Shown: one piece after another, positions 35,191 to 46,487 of the stretch
How positions within the stretch are numbered: the stretch's first letter is position 1
Layout of the letters: each line of letters begins with the position of its first letter
From: Petunia secreta
Taxonomy: Eukaryota; Streptophyta; Magnoliopsida; Solanales; Solanaceae
DNA length: 64,000 bases
Assembly (NCBI GenBank): GCA_029990175.1
Contig: JARKIP010000022.1
Location: forward strand, 26,510,001-26,574,000
Reading direction: 5' to 3'
Translations under genes and position numbers: made by a program
The notes under the pieces: model-generated
Seen by the model: only the letters and a program-made list of their open reading frames with translations
What the model was told of the DNA's origin: nothing
Databases searched by the model: none

Positions 35191-35465
35191 GATCAGGTTG
35201 CACGCCACAACAGTATAAATATGTTGATCGGGTTGCACGCCGCAATAGTATAAATATATGGATTGGGTTGCATGACGCAACAATATAAATATATGGATCA
35301 GGTTGCGCGCTGCAACAGTATAAATATATGGATCAGGTTGCATGCCGCAACAGTATAAATATGTGAATGTGGTTGCACGCCGCAACAGTATAAATATATG
35401 GATCGGGTTGCACGCCATGACAATATGAATATATGGATCAGATTGCACGCCGCAACAGTATGTAT
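35191..35465 (+). repeat. 35-bp tandem array in LTR (8 units)
   Basis: Units start every 35 bp from 35191, with GATCGGGTTGCACGCCGCAA followed by CAGTATAAATATATG. GTTGC...GCAAC is kept in most units while the 5-base loop varies (ACGCC, ATGAC, GCGCT, ATGCC). Confidence 0.93.
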
Positions 35466-36129
35466 TTCTAATTGTTGATATGTTTTGGATACTTAAAAGC
35501 CTATATGCTATGTCTATCTTATGTCCTTGGTTGTTTATGAGTTTATGATTCCATACATATTTCCAGTTATTATCTGGCTCTGCCTTTTTATAGTTTAAAT
35601 TAGAGGAATTTGGTTTACCTGTTTTTCTTCTCCCTGGCTAGTTATCCTATTCTTTGAGGTGGTTAGTCTTCCCACTTATTGAGTCCTTTTGACTCACCCT
35701 TGTTTGTTTTTTGTTTCTTGTCTATTTATTTCGTTTCGGCAGGTTCGCTCCACGATTGAGTTCGCCACGTTGTTCAGGAGCGAAGACGAGTTCAGCTGTC
35801 AGGGTGAGCCAGCTTTTATTCTGGGTGGCCACTAGTTTATTGTTTATTATTTCAGTTGCATTTTGCTTCCTTCAGGAGAAATCTGTCGTCTTTTGTACTC
35901 TTAGATGTCTAGTCTGGATAGCTCCAAACCTAGTATGTTGGGTAGTCAGCTATAATTTCGTTTGTACAACTTAGAGGTATCAGTACATTTGTGCGTTTTC
36001 TAAGATTTGTTCTTATTTATGAATTGAATTATATTTATATTTCCTAATTTAATTGGTAAGGATTCGCCCAACTGGTCTAGGGGAGGATGTTGGGTGCCCC
36101 ACGGCCTAGCCGGATTTCGGGTCTTGTCA

Positions 36130-36906
36130 GCACAATTCACTGAGTTTAGAAGGAATGTTTGCTCCATGCTCAACTCTTTTCGTACACCCCTTTTTGTTTT
36201 AGTTAAGATTCTCTAGTTGATTTACATACTTGTGTTATGATTTTTGTTCTACTGACGTGGCTCAGGCCCAGGTTGAAGGTGATTTTTGTGGAATTGCCAT
36301 CATTTTAAAGAATTCTGTAATTATTGCTCATGAAGTAGCTGTCAGAAATTGCTAAGTGTACTTCATGGTGAAAGATGCTCTAACCATCAAAAAATGGCCT
36401 CTACTAATTATTCAACTACTTTTAATGCACATAGAAATATTTTATTGGATGACTTGCAATGCATTTATGATAATTATAAGAGGTCCTGTGTTGTGGGAGG
36501 ATATTTTATTGAAGTTATACAAGCTTCTGAAAAATTTGAGGTATATCCATTAATAAGTCTCTTTTGTATTATTTCTTGAATGCTTTTTTGTTTTTTTTTT
36601 GTTTTTGTTTAAGAAAAGAGTCCACTAGTCATGGTGGTTAGAGACCAGTTTTATTAATAATATAAGTAAAGCAATTTGTCTTTACAATGTGTAAAAAATA
36701 AATAATTGCAAAAATCAACTAAATGTTAGCTAAAGAACTAATAGCAACACGCCTAAGCCGTTGTATTCACATCCTTGCATTGAGTGTCATTCTACACTAA
36801 TATCACCAAGTGAAGTAAATTTAACAAATGGACAATGCGCTCTACAAAATAATCACAACTAGCTAGCAATAGAACTATGTAATCAAAGCTCTTAGTAAGC
36901 ACTTGC
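36130..36906. other. unassigned sequence between LARD and SIRE elements
   Basis: It is AT-rich. A 76-codon plus-strand frame (36349-36579, TNYSTTFNAHRNILLDDLQ) has no recognised family. No LTR, terminal repeat or conserved motif was found. Confidence 0.3.
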
Positions 36907-37812
36907 TGAATGATGAGTTTTGAAGATTGACAAACAAAGACCTTGGTTGTGAATCTGGTTCATATAGGAAGGCACAACTGATTGAAAAGATACTGAATCA
37001 GTTTCTTATGAATAGGAACAAGCAATGGAACAGGTTGACTGGCAATGCAAGCTGATGTAGGACAAGTTGAACATGTGCAAGTTTGTAATCCTTGTCAGTT
37101 AAGGAAGTTGTGTCTTAGCCACCTCTAAGGAGAACATACGAGAAGAAGAGTTACAAAAGGAATGCAATTATAGGTGATCTATTTTCATAATTGAGAAAAT
37201 CCTAGTTGGAGGCTGCAATGGCTTCTCTACCCTAAACTCTAGTGAGGCGTTATATATATTCATTCATCCATCATGAGAGTTTAGAGAAAAAGCAAAGGCA
37301 ACTTACTGATCATGTGTGAGTGAACAAAGTTGACTGCAGTCGAAGAACCAAGTGCTGAAGCAGTTTCTCATAGGGTTCTTAGATTGTGTTGTTTTATGAT
37401 GTTGAGTTAAAACTGTTACCTAGTTACTTATTCATAGAAGCTTTGTAATAAGTGTTCCTTGTAAGGCAATACTTCTTTTAAAAGCTAGAGGTTAACTTTA
37501 ATTGTTGTGGGGTCTAGAGTTTAGCAAATTTGGCTATTGTGCGTGTAACCTAAAACTTACTCCTTGTATTAGATGAATTGGTTAACAAAATCTTAGAGAT
37601 TGGGTCTTAGTTTTTCTCCCTTGAGCGAGGAGTTTCCACATAAAAATTCATGTGTTCATTTGTTTCAATTATTTATTAGTAAGTTTATTGGTTGGGAGGA
37701 ATGACAGAAGAATCAGGTTTTTGTGCAAATAAGCAAGGTTCTTCAGTTAAGAAAAATCACAGGACATTATTTAATCCCTCCCTCCCTTGTAGTGTCTCTT
37801 GAAGGTGCAACA
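36907..37812 (+). repeat. 5' LTR of the SIRE element
   Basis: It starts TGAATGATGAGTTTTGAAG and ends GGTGCAACA before the primer site. The first 280 or so bases match 49229-49508, which places the LTR start. The exact first bases are uncertain by a few positions. Confidence 0.75.
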
Positions 37813-37832
37813 AGTGGTATCGCAACAGCTCT
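37813..37832 (+). other. primer binding site of the SIRE element (diverged)
   Basis: AGTGGTATCGCAACAGCTC follows the LTR; TGGTATC matches the tRNA-iMet type, with an insertion or change before the GAGC part. Confidence 0.65.
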
Positions 37833-37870
37833 TCTAATTACCAGGTTAACACCCAGAGAATAATCTAATC

Positions 37871-38800
37871 ATGAGTGCACCACCAGTTATAACTGAAGGG
37901 CAATCTATTCTTAGGCCTCCTTAGTTAAATAGAAAATACTATGGCTTATAGAAAGGCCGTATGGAGGACTTCATACAAGCAGAAGGCTATCCACTATGGT
38001 TGATTGTATTTGAAGGTCCACTGATTCCAACCAAACTATTAGAGAAGGGGCTGCTCAACAAATAGTTCTCAAGAAATGGTCTGAGTACACTGATACTGAT
38101 TTCAAAATGATTGAAAAGAATGCCAAAGCCAAAAGAATTTTTTATTTATGATCTTGCTCTAGATGAGAATAATCAAGTGTCTTCATTCAAGGAAAAAAAA
38201 AGGATATTTGGGATGCTTTGGAGGTCGCACATGAAGGAACGAGTCAGGTCAAGCAATCAAAGATAATGTTGCTAAAAAGGAAGTTTGAACTCTTTGCTAT
38301 GGGAGAGAAGGATTCTATACATGATATGATGACTAGAGTCGCCATTATTACTAATGAGATAAAGTCATTGGGTATGGATCTCTCTGATGTAGAGATGGTG
38401 AACAAGGTTCTTAGGATTCCCCCTGATCTTGAGATGCAAAGGCCACTGCTATCATTGAGTCCAAACCTCTAGATAAGATAAAGGTGGATGAGCTGATTGG
38501 CAGTCTGAAGACTCATGAGATGCTGAAGGAGTCAAGAATAATTGAAGCACCTAAGAAGGAAAAAAGTCTAGCATTGGAAGTTATTGAAGTAACTACGCCA
38601 GAATAAACTTATAGAGAGATGGCCTTGATTGGGGCTGTCAGGAGAACCTTGAACCTTAATAAGTTCAAAGGAACCAAGAAGAACACTTAAGAATCTTAAG
38701 AAGAACATTGTTGATATTCCAGATTATTAAGGTTGCTTTAAGTGTTTCAAGAAGGACCATGCTGTCAAAGATTTTCCTATGTAGGACATGTAATGGTTAA
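37871..38800 (+). pseudogene. gag of the SIRE element
   Basis: The ATG at 37871 opens MSAPPVITEGQSILRPP, then a TAG, LNRKYYGL, a second TAG (tryptophan expected) and KGRMEDFIQAEGYPLW, the SIRE gag start. A later block at 38218-38472 reads EVAHEGTSQVKQSKIMLLKR and FAMGEKDSIHDMMTR. A zinc-knuckle remnant (CFKCFKKDHAVKDFP, last cysteine lost) lies near 38735-38780. Gag would form the particle. At least four stops inactivate it. Confidence 0.85.
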
Positions 38801-38999
38801 AGAACAATGCACCAAAGGAGAAGGAGAAGAAGAAAACAAGGCGTCCACCAAACTTCAGAGCTAAAAGGAAGAAGAGAAAGTAAGCTTTTGGTTCTACTTT
38901 GGAACCATCCTATAGTGAATTTGATATGGAGGAAGACCAATTGATGAGTCACCTGATGCAATCCAAATTGGGCTTAGATCCCAACCATCAAGAGCCTAG

Positions 39000-39715
39000 C
39001 TTGAAGGGCACAAAAGAGCGCAAAAGGAAGAGACTTGAAGATGGAGGCCTCGGAGATGATTTGAATACCATACACTTGAGCGCCTTGGATGCCACAGCTT
39101 TGGGCGGACCGCTCACTACACTAGGCGCATCGCCTCCTTTATGTCCAACTCTTTGGACTTGGACTGGGCGGACTACCCATTAGCAGAGGCGGACCGCCTC
39201 TTTGGGAGGGTGATCTGAAGACTCAGTAGGTGGAGCACCTAGTAGGGGCGGCTACTTACCAGGTGGGGCGCCTACTTTTCCAAGCGGATGGCCTACTTCA
39301 TGACGGTATTTTGCTAGTTTTTAAGTGTATTTCCTATTCTAGACATATGTGGCCTTTTAGGCATTTCATGTAGGTGTGTGGAACATCTATAAATACCACA
39401 CTTAGCCATTTCATTCATTAGTTAGAATTTGACGTTGAAGAATAGAACATAGAAGTGGCTTGGCCTCTCGTATTTGATGCTTGAAGCTTCGTTTATCTGT
39501 TGACTTGGAATCATGTGGATTTCATCCTAGTATGAAATCCTTGTAGGGTTTGAGTTTCACTTCCCTTTGGATAGTAAATTTATGATTTGAATCATTTTAT
39601 CCATTCTTTCTTCTATTTCTATTCTTCGTAGTCTCGACTTTATTGTTATTGTATTTTACTTGCTTCCGTATCCATTTTATTTGCTTCTGCTATTTGACTC
39701 TACATCATCACCTGC
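39000..39715 (+). other. probable insertion inside the SIRE gag-protease region
   Basis: SIRE-like sequence stops near 38990 and resumes near 39716. The intervening part has a GC-rich start with a cluster of short palindromes (39103-39295), then an AT-rich part with TCTATAAATACC (about 39387), resembling a promoter TATA box in an LTR. It may be a solo LTR or small retrotransposon, but I could not fix ends or a target duplication. Confidence 0.35.
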
Positions 39716-40879
39716 GGCACTGAAGGGATTAGATGATGAACCAACTGAATAAGGAAGCAAGGATGAACCTCATTTATTCAGAGGAACTAAATACAAGTAG
39801 TAGAAGAAACAAATGAAAGTGTTTCATTTGGCCACTTATTATATTCCGTGGTTGATCATAAAGCAAGAACCTCACATCTCTCTCAAATTCAAACTGATTC
39901 CTATTACCAAAGGCGGTTGAGGAACTTGACTCGCACGATCTGGATTGGCTTCAACTAATGCAAAAACAGGTGTTGTACTAAAGTCAGGGTTTGGATGCTG
40001 ATGTGCAAGCTTAATTATTAGGCTACAGTAAACCTTAGGAGATTTGGAAAAGCGTTAAGAAACTTTACAAGGATGCTTACCAACTAAAGGAATAAGCACC
40101 CATGTCAACCGGTGATGAAGAATCTACTAACAAGGCTGAGATAAATCTAGCTGAGTTGAAAGAAATCTTCTCTAATACTCTTCAAGAAAACATTCTTTAG
40201 TCACACTCACTTTAATTGAAGGGTATGAAACTTTGAAGGTTGAGAAGGACCAACTTCTTACCGTTGTGTTTTCTTTTAAAATGAAGTGTAAGAAGCTGGA
40301 TGAAGTAAATGTTGAATTTGAAGAAAGTAATGCGACATGTAATGCACAGGTTCTTGAACCCAAAAAAAAAAAAAAAATCCCAGCCCTTGAACTTGAAAAT
40401 GTAAAATTTAAATAAACTAGTGGTAAGCAAGTACTTAGTGAGGTTCAAACTAATTTTGAAGTTGAGCTCAAAAAGAAGAATAAGGTTCTTTATCAAGAGA
40501 CTAATAAGAACCGGGTCCATCAAGAAAAGCTTGAAAAAACTAACTATGAACTCACTAGGCCGACAAAATGGAACAAGTCCTCGGAAGCAATGAATTGGGT
40601 TCTTGAAAATCACCATCAAGGTAAAAAGGGTTTAGGATATAAGAAACCAATACCTGCCTACAATCGCAGAAGCAAATATGTAGGACTCCCTTGTAACATG
40701 CTTTGCAATTTTTATGGTAACACTAGATACTATAAAGAAATTTGCATGACATCAAACAGGGTGGTTCCAAAAATAAAAATTTTTGCTTTGCTTGGATAGG
40801 CTAAAAAGGATTTGATTCATCCATTTTCTCATAAGAAGGGACCCAAGCTTTTATTGGTTTCTAAAGCTAACCCCTCGGG

Positions 40880-41065
40880 CTGGAGTAAGACTGAATAGCC
40901 TAAGCTGGATTCTAGATATTGGTTGCTCAATGCACATGTCTGGAGATAGAAGATATTTTCTCTCACACAGAATTTTATGGGGGTAGTGTGGCATTTGGAG
41001 GAGACAGCAGTGGTGAAATTGTTGGTATTGGAAAAGTTAGAAGATCCCTTGATCATGCTAAAATG
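40880..41065 (+). pseudogene. aspartic protease region of the SIRE element
   Basis: Read across frames the segment gives ILDIGCSMHMSGDRRYF, then FYGGSVAFGGDSSGEIVGIG and KVRRSLDHAKMF, the copia protease and spacer. The active-site D-S-G is D-I-G here. Upstream (40205-40790) is a lysine/glutamate-rich gag-protease linker with a run of lysines encoded by A(14) near 40363. Frameshifts are visible. Confidence 0.75.
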
Positions 41066-41254
41066 TTTATTGTGTATATGGACTGAGGCACAACTTGTTG
41101 AGCTTCTCCCAATAGTGTGACATAGGAAATGAAGTTAGTTTTTCATCTATAGGTTGAATTGTGAAGAACCTACAGAGTGAGCAGATAGTCATGGAAGGGA
41201 AATGAGTGAACAATGTGTACAAGGCATCACTTGGTTCTCTTCCTGGCAATAATT

Positions 41255-42057
41255 TGACTTGTTTGAATGTGCAAGAGAGTGATTCACAAACTATGGCATA
41301 AAAGACTTGGTCATGCAAGCTTGTTCCAATTGAACAAGTTAGTGGCCAAGGAACTGGTGAGTGGGTTGCCAAGTAAGAAGTTCGAGGATATTAAAAGGTA
41401 TGATGCTTGCATCAGAGGGAAGCATGTTAGATCCTCATTCAAATTAAAGAATGTGGTAAGTACTTTCAAACCACTTGAGATAGTACACATGGACTTGTGT
41501 GGCACTATGAGTGTAAGGAGCAGAGGAGGCAAGAGGTTCGCGTTAGTGATTGTAGGTTATTATTCAAGGTCTACTTGGACCTTTGACAACTTCAAGGATT
41601 GGGCAAACATTGTTCAGAAGAAATTGAGTATTGAGCACGTGAGTATCAGGTCTTATCATTGAATTAAATGTGAAGATGCAAACTTCGCTAAATATTAGAA
41701 AAAACATGGAGTTAATCATAATTTCTCACCAAGAACCCCTCAGCAAAATGGGTGTATTTTGAAAGAAAGAACAGGTCCTTGGAAGATATGGCAGGTACTA
41801 TGTTGCTTTCTAGTGAATTGGCCAAGAACGTCTCAGCTAAGGCGGTGAACACAAAGTGGTATTTGTTGAACATATGTTCTATAAGAGCAATACATGATAA
41901 AACAATGCATAAGCCGCTCAGAGGAAGGAAACCTAATATTGCACACCTTAGACCATTTGGATGCAACTGTGTTCATAATAATAGAAAGGAACCTTTGGGA
42001 AAGTTTGATGCTCGAAGTGATGAGGCTGTCATTCTGAGCTACTCCTTGTGTCGATAA
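41255..42057 (+). pseudogene. integrase of the SIRE element (broken)
   Basis: The pre-integrase and zinc domain read LWHKRLGHASLFQLNKL and YDACIRGKHVRSSFK. The core has HMDLCGTMSVRSRGGKRFAL (first aspartate present), GYYSRSTWT where DDYSR is usual, and IRSYH followed by a stop where the second catalytic aspartate (IRSDHG) is expected. PRTPQQNG is present, then a frameshift near 41755 and ERKNRSLEDMAGTMLLSSEL with the expected glutamate. It continues to SDEAVILSYSLCR and stops at 42057, where SIRE sequence ends. Confidence 0.85.
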
Positions 42058-42074
42058 AGATACACCACCTATTG

Positions 42075-43690
42075 TTAAAGGGATACAGGTCCAACTGGCG
42101 AGACTAGATTTATCTTACAAGTCACCGAGCACAGACGATACATGCCCGCTCCTCGAGCTAATGACCATACGTCGCACAGCCTAAGAGTTACAGTCTCCTA
42201 GTTAGGTTTTCGTATATACCACCTCCTTGAGTTTATAGGCCCATAGCCTTATTATTATTTGTATTTTACAATAATTAGGAGTCGGTAAATCTCTACTATA
42301 AATATCTCTCCTCACGTTGTATTGTACATCAAGCGATTCACACCGAATCCTGCTATACTCAAGGAATAAGATTATTTTCTTTCTTGCTTATAACTTTTCT
42401 CTCTATTTATTTACTTTTTCCATCATATTTACTGTATTTCTTGTGACCCCATCTTAAATTCAATTGTTACATCTAATTTTTGGCATAAACAGTTTGGCGC
42501 CCACCATGAGGCCCAGGCAAATGTTGGTATTTTACATAAGAAAAAGGTGTGGTCATGTCAAATGACAACAACAAAAACGTTCCGAAGAAGACCATCGATG
42601 GAGTAGTTGATTCTGGACAGGATCCCAACAATTCCAGCATGAAGCCGAAGGATCCCGCGAAGGAACCCGTCCATGTAGCCAGACACGGTGACGATGATCA
42701 GCCACAAAGAGGTAATTCTGGACTCAAAAACTTCCTTGTTGGTCTCCTGAATATTCTGTCAGAACGAGCGAAGCAGAAATCAATCAACCTTGTTGAAGGT
42801 ATGACCCAAAATCTAGGAACTATATTCGTCGGAGCGTCTCAGAAGCTAGCATCCTTGCGAGGACCAGCGCAGGCAAACGATTCACCGGAATTTATACCTA
42901 GTTGCAGGCTCAATATGGATGTCGCTCCAGAAGCTCCACTGCATTTAACGATCAAGACCTCAAAGGACCACCTATCATTGTGGACATCTTGAAGGAGATG
43001 AAGGCCATCCAAGATCAAATTGGTAATGTGCAGGGTGCTCCACCCTAGCTTGCCACCGTGGATGAGCAGAAGTTCTATAAGCATGAATACAAGGCAAGTG
43101 CTGCACCAATCCACGTACAAAAGCAGTTTCACTTGCCGGAGAATGTTAAGTACGACGAGAACTGATCCGGATGAGCACATTACTGCATACTACACGACCG
43201 TTAAGAGTAACAAAATCTTTGAAGAAGACATCCAATCTGATCTGGTGAAATGGTTCGACTCAACCCTAACAAAGGGTGCCCTAGCTTGGTACACTCAGCT
43301 ACCAATGGGTTCTATCGAGTCATTCATCCAGATGTAGGATTTCTTCAAGTAAACGCACTCAGGCTCCCATAAACGAGAGAAGCGCATGGAGGACATCTTC
43401 GAAATTTTGTAGCATGATGACAAACTGCTGAAAGATTATCTTGAAATGTGTTAGTGGGAAGAAATGGAGCTTCCTTCTGTTCTCTACAACGTCACCGTGG
43501 TAACTTTCGACAAGAGCTTGAATTCCAGAGGTTCGCTAGCTAATAGGAAGTTATAATGGAGTCTTACTCAACACCCGATGACAGCATGGAACGCTTTACA
43601 CCAAAGAGATACTAAGAACCTGGGCAGTCATCTACCCCCGTTGTACAACCTCGTCCAATCGTCAAAAAGTTTATCCATCAAAATCTCCAT
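42075..43690 (+). mobile_element. Tat-like gypsy fragment: LTR end, primer site and gag
   Basis: An LTR-like stretch (to about 42491, ending TTGGCATAAACA) is followed by GTTTGGCGCCCACCATGAGG, a primer site of the TTGGCGCC type. A gag frame starts at the ATG 42555 (MSNDNNKNVPKKT) and runs to about 42990. Further gag in other frames includes EHITAYYTTVKSNKIFEEDI and LTKGALAWYTQLPMGSIESF (about 43170-43330), the Tat-type capsid motif. Stops interrupt the later part. Pol of the same type does not follow; chromovirus gag begins near 43700 instead. The LTR start near 42075 (TGTTAAAGGG) is a guess. Confidence 0.65.
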
Positions 43691-43699
43691 TGAAGACAT

Positions 43700-44489
43700 G
43701 TTTTCCCTGAGATTCTTACTTGGGTACAGTTGAAGAGAGTGATGGATGCTAATAATGTGACTGCTAAATATTGGTAGGAGCAACTTCGGAAGCTATATGA
43801 TTTGAAATAAGGGTCCAAATCGGTTGAAAAATATTATGATGAGTTTGAAAAGATTCGATTGGCTCTTGATATGGAAGAAAATGATAAGCAAGCCATCATT
43901 CGGTTCAAAAAATGGATTGACTCGAGATGCCTTATCTCAACTGAGATTTTATGTGTACCAAACGTTGGATGATATTTTCCATGTAGCCATTGATGCTGAG
44001 AAATGGGTAAAGGAAGACAAAGCAAATCAGTACAGAAGGGTTACTTCTTTGACTTCTTATAACGGGGGTAAAGATTGGAAGAGTCTGAATCCTACAAGTG
44101 CCAACACTGGCCGAGATCTGAAGAAGCCCTTCGAAAGGGGAGTGACTGTTAATAACTCCAAGAAAGTGGGAGGTAAAACTCAAATCAATACTCTTATTGC
44201 TTCAAACATTCAGTGTCATAAATACATGGGTTATTTTCATATGGCCAAAGAGTGTCCAACTCGCAAAGTTATGCTTTTGCTCAAAGATAGAACCATCCAA
44301 GAGCAAGTGAGTGACTCCGAGGAGGAACACAGAGAGGCGAATGATCGAGCTGAAAATAATGATGGTCGAGACGCTACCGACGCTGACGATCCAGAAAAGT
44401 TTCTTATGGTTCAAAGGAACTTGAGCACTATTGACATGGAAGAGGAGGATCATAATCAGAGAGAAAATCTCTTCCATGCGAGGTGTTGA
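43700..44489 (+). pseudogene. chromovirus gag
   Basis: The capsid end reads VEKYYDEFEKIRLALDMEEN (about 43820-43880), RFKNGLTRDALSQLRFYVYQ (frameshifted from the block before it) and TLDDIFHVAIDAEKWVKED. A poor zinc knuckle (CHKYMGYFHMAKECPTRK) lies near 44215-44265, followed by an acidic tail. The open frame ends at a TGA at 44487. Upstream stops (for example near 43777 and 43809) break the start. Confidence 0.8.
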
Positions 44490-44499
44490 GTAAGGGGGG

Positions 44500-45170
44500 A
44501 AGTCTGTTGGAGGATTAATTAGGGTAGTTGTGCTAATGTAGCATGCCAAATTTTGGGCTCTCAATTAGGACTGCCTACCATGAAACACCCTCATCAATGG
44601 TTGAACGAATATGGAGAGCTGAAGGTTGCCAAGCAAGTGTTGATCAAATTCATAGTGGGAGCCTATTAAGATGAGTTAGTATTTGATGTGGTTCCGATAC
44701 AAGCTTGCCATTTGCTACTTGGGCGACTGGGGCAGCATGATAGGTCCGTTGTCCATAACGGCTGAGCCAACACTTACACTGCTAAACTCGAAGGAGAAAG
44801 CTTCATTCTCAAACCTTTGTCTCCAAAACAAGTCAGTGAGGACTATAAATGAATGAAGAAGCTGAAAGAAGCGGCCAAAGCTAAGTCTCTCGTGGGGACG
44901 TAAATTGTGGCCAATGACAAAGAATCACTGCCGGGTGAGTATCTACAAGACAATGACAATAGTCAGCTTTTGATTTGCCTCGTGCACAAGGCTATCCTTC
45001 TGAACTCTAATGATGATTTCACTAATGATAACTCTTTGCCTACTGCTATTCAAAGTATTTTGCAGGAATTCAGGGGCATGTTTCCTGAAGAAACGCCGAG
45101 TAGATTACCTCCACAGATAGGAATGGAGCACCATATTGACTTCGTCCTGGGGTCTCAAATCCATGTGTAA
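44500..45170 (+). pseudogene. chromovirus protease region and reverse transcriptase start
   Basis: Pieces such as ACHLLLGRLGQHDRSVVHNG and LEGESFILKPLSPKQVSED (44700-44850) are the end of the protease domain in this lineage. The protease active-site motif itself is not readable. The frame at 44907-45170 has EFRGMFPEETPSRLPPQIG and HHIDFVLG, which lead into reverse transcriptase. Confidence 0.7.
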
Positions 45171-45957
45171 TCCCGAAGACATCAAAAATCTCCAACAGTA
45201 GTTGGATCAATTGCTAAACAAAGGACTAGTTCGAGAGAGCTTGAGTCTGTGTGTCGTTCGTGTTATCCTTGTCCCAAAGAAAGATGGAACATCACGAACG
45301 TGTGTTGATTGCCGAGCAGTCAACAAGATAACGATAAAGTATCATCATCGTCTTTCTCGATTTACCTCAATTAGATGACATGCTTGATGAATTGAGTGGT
45401 TCTTCATGCTTTTCAAAGATTGACCTCATGTCTAGTTGCCACTAAATCTGTGATGCCGTTTGGCCTCTCTTACTCCCCGAGCACTTTCATGAGATTGATG
45501 AACCATGTGCTTAAATCGTTTATAAATAAGTTTTTTGTTGTTTATTTCTGTGACATACTTTTTTACAGTAAATATGTGGATGAACATGTTATAACACTAA
45601 ACATTTTGATAAATATACTTAGAAATGAGAAGTTGTATGCTAACTTCAAGAAGTGTCCTTTAGTGTCGAGCGTGTAGTCTTTCTTGGATTTGTTGTGAGT
45701 GCTAATGGTGTTGAAGTTGATGAATCCAAAGTTGAGGCAATTAAAGATTGGCCGACCCCTACTTCGGTGTTTCAAGTCCGTAGTTTCCATGGGTTAGCTA
45801 GTTTTTATAGGAGGTTTTTCGGTGACTTTAGCACCGTGGCAGTTCCCTTAACCAAGCTGGTAAAGAAAGACTATCCGTTTGTGTGGGGAGAGTTCCAAGA
45901 GAGTGCTTTTCAAGAGTTAAAACAGAGGCTCTGTCCCGCTATTGCAACTCCCTGACT
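45171..45957 (+). pseudogene. chromovirus reverse transcriptase
   Basis: It is readable in shifting frames: LNKGLVRESLS, VILVPKKDGTSRTCVDCRAV, LDDMLDELSGSSCFSKIDL, then a deletion, MPFGLSYSPSTFMRLMNHVL and KFFVVYFCDILFYSK. The catalytic YFDD has become YFCD. VFLGFVVSANGVEVDESKV and VRSFHGLASFYRRFFGDFS follow. About 40 residues between the SKIDL and MPFGL motifs are missing. It is inactive. Confidence 0.88.
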
Positions 45958-46310
45958 TGGGCAAAGCATTCGAGGTTGAATGTGATGTGTCTAGAGTTGG
46001 GATTGGAGGAGTGCATATGTAAGAAGGTATGCCGATCGCTTACTTCAGCAAAAAGCTAAAGGGTGCAACCTTGAATTACTCTACGTATGACAAGGAGTTG
46101 TATGCCCTCGTTCGAGCACTCGCCCATTGGCAGCATTATTTATGACCTAGAGAGTTTGTATTTAAAAGTGATCATGAATCATTCAAACATCTCCAAAGCC
46201 AGGAGAAATTCAACAGAGGGCTTACCAAGTGGGTGGAATTTATTGAGAGATTTCCCTATGTAATTCATTACAAAAAAGGAAAAGACAATAGTGTGGCCGA
46301 TGCGCTATCA
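45950..46310 (+). pseudogene. chromovirus RNase H
   Basis: FEVECDVSRVGIGGVHM is followed by a stop, then MPIAYFSKKLKGATLNYSTY, DKELYALVRALAHWQHYL, a stop, PREFVFKSDHESFKHLQSQ and the end NSVADALSRK. The order and acidic residues fit gypsy RNase H. Two in-frame TAA/TGA codons break it. Confidence 0.85.
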
Positions 46311-46487
46311 AGGAAATTTATCTTAGCGACCACTCTCGCCTCGAGGCTCATAGGATTCAAAAGCATCAAGTTAATGTATGAGGATGATCCCAAGCTTAAA
46401 AGCGTCCCTAAGACAAGCTTGAGTGGCCGAAGGGTTAATAATTATCAGTGGCACGATGGCTAACTCGTTAAGAAGGGGAGGGTTATT

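Larger units (their letters stand above)
34284..36129 (+). repeat. remainder of the 3' LTR of the plus-strand LARD copy
   Basis: The first five bases (AGAAC) are the duplicated target of copy B. From about 34470 the sequence matches the other LTRs in sense orientation and ends GGGTCTTGTCA at 36129. It contains a hairpin array (34812-35014), eight 35-bp units (35191-35465) and the hydrophobic reading frame (35711-35974). It is the most diverged LTR of the set, fitting an older insertion. Confidence 0.88.

Noticed and set aside
36349..36579. 76-codon plus-strand frame as a gene
   Set aside because: No recognised family, no supporting context and a second overlapping frame of similar length. 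Left unassigned.
40172..40619. 135-codon minus-strand frame
   Set aside because: It is antisense to the lysine/glutamate-rich gag-protease linker of the SIRE element.
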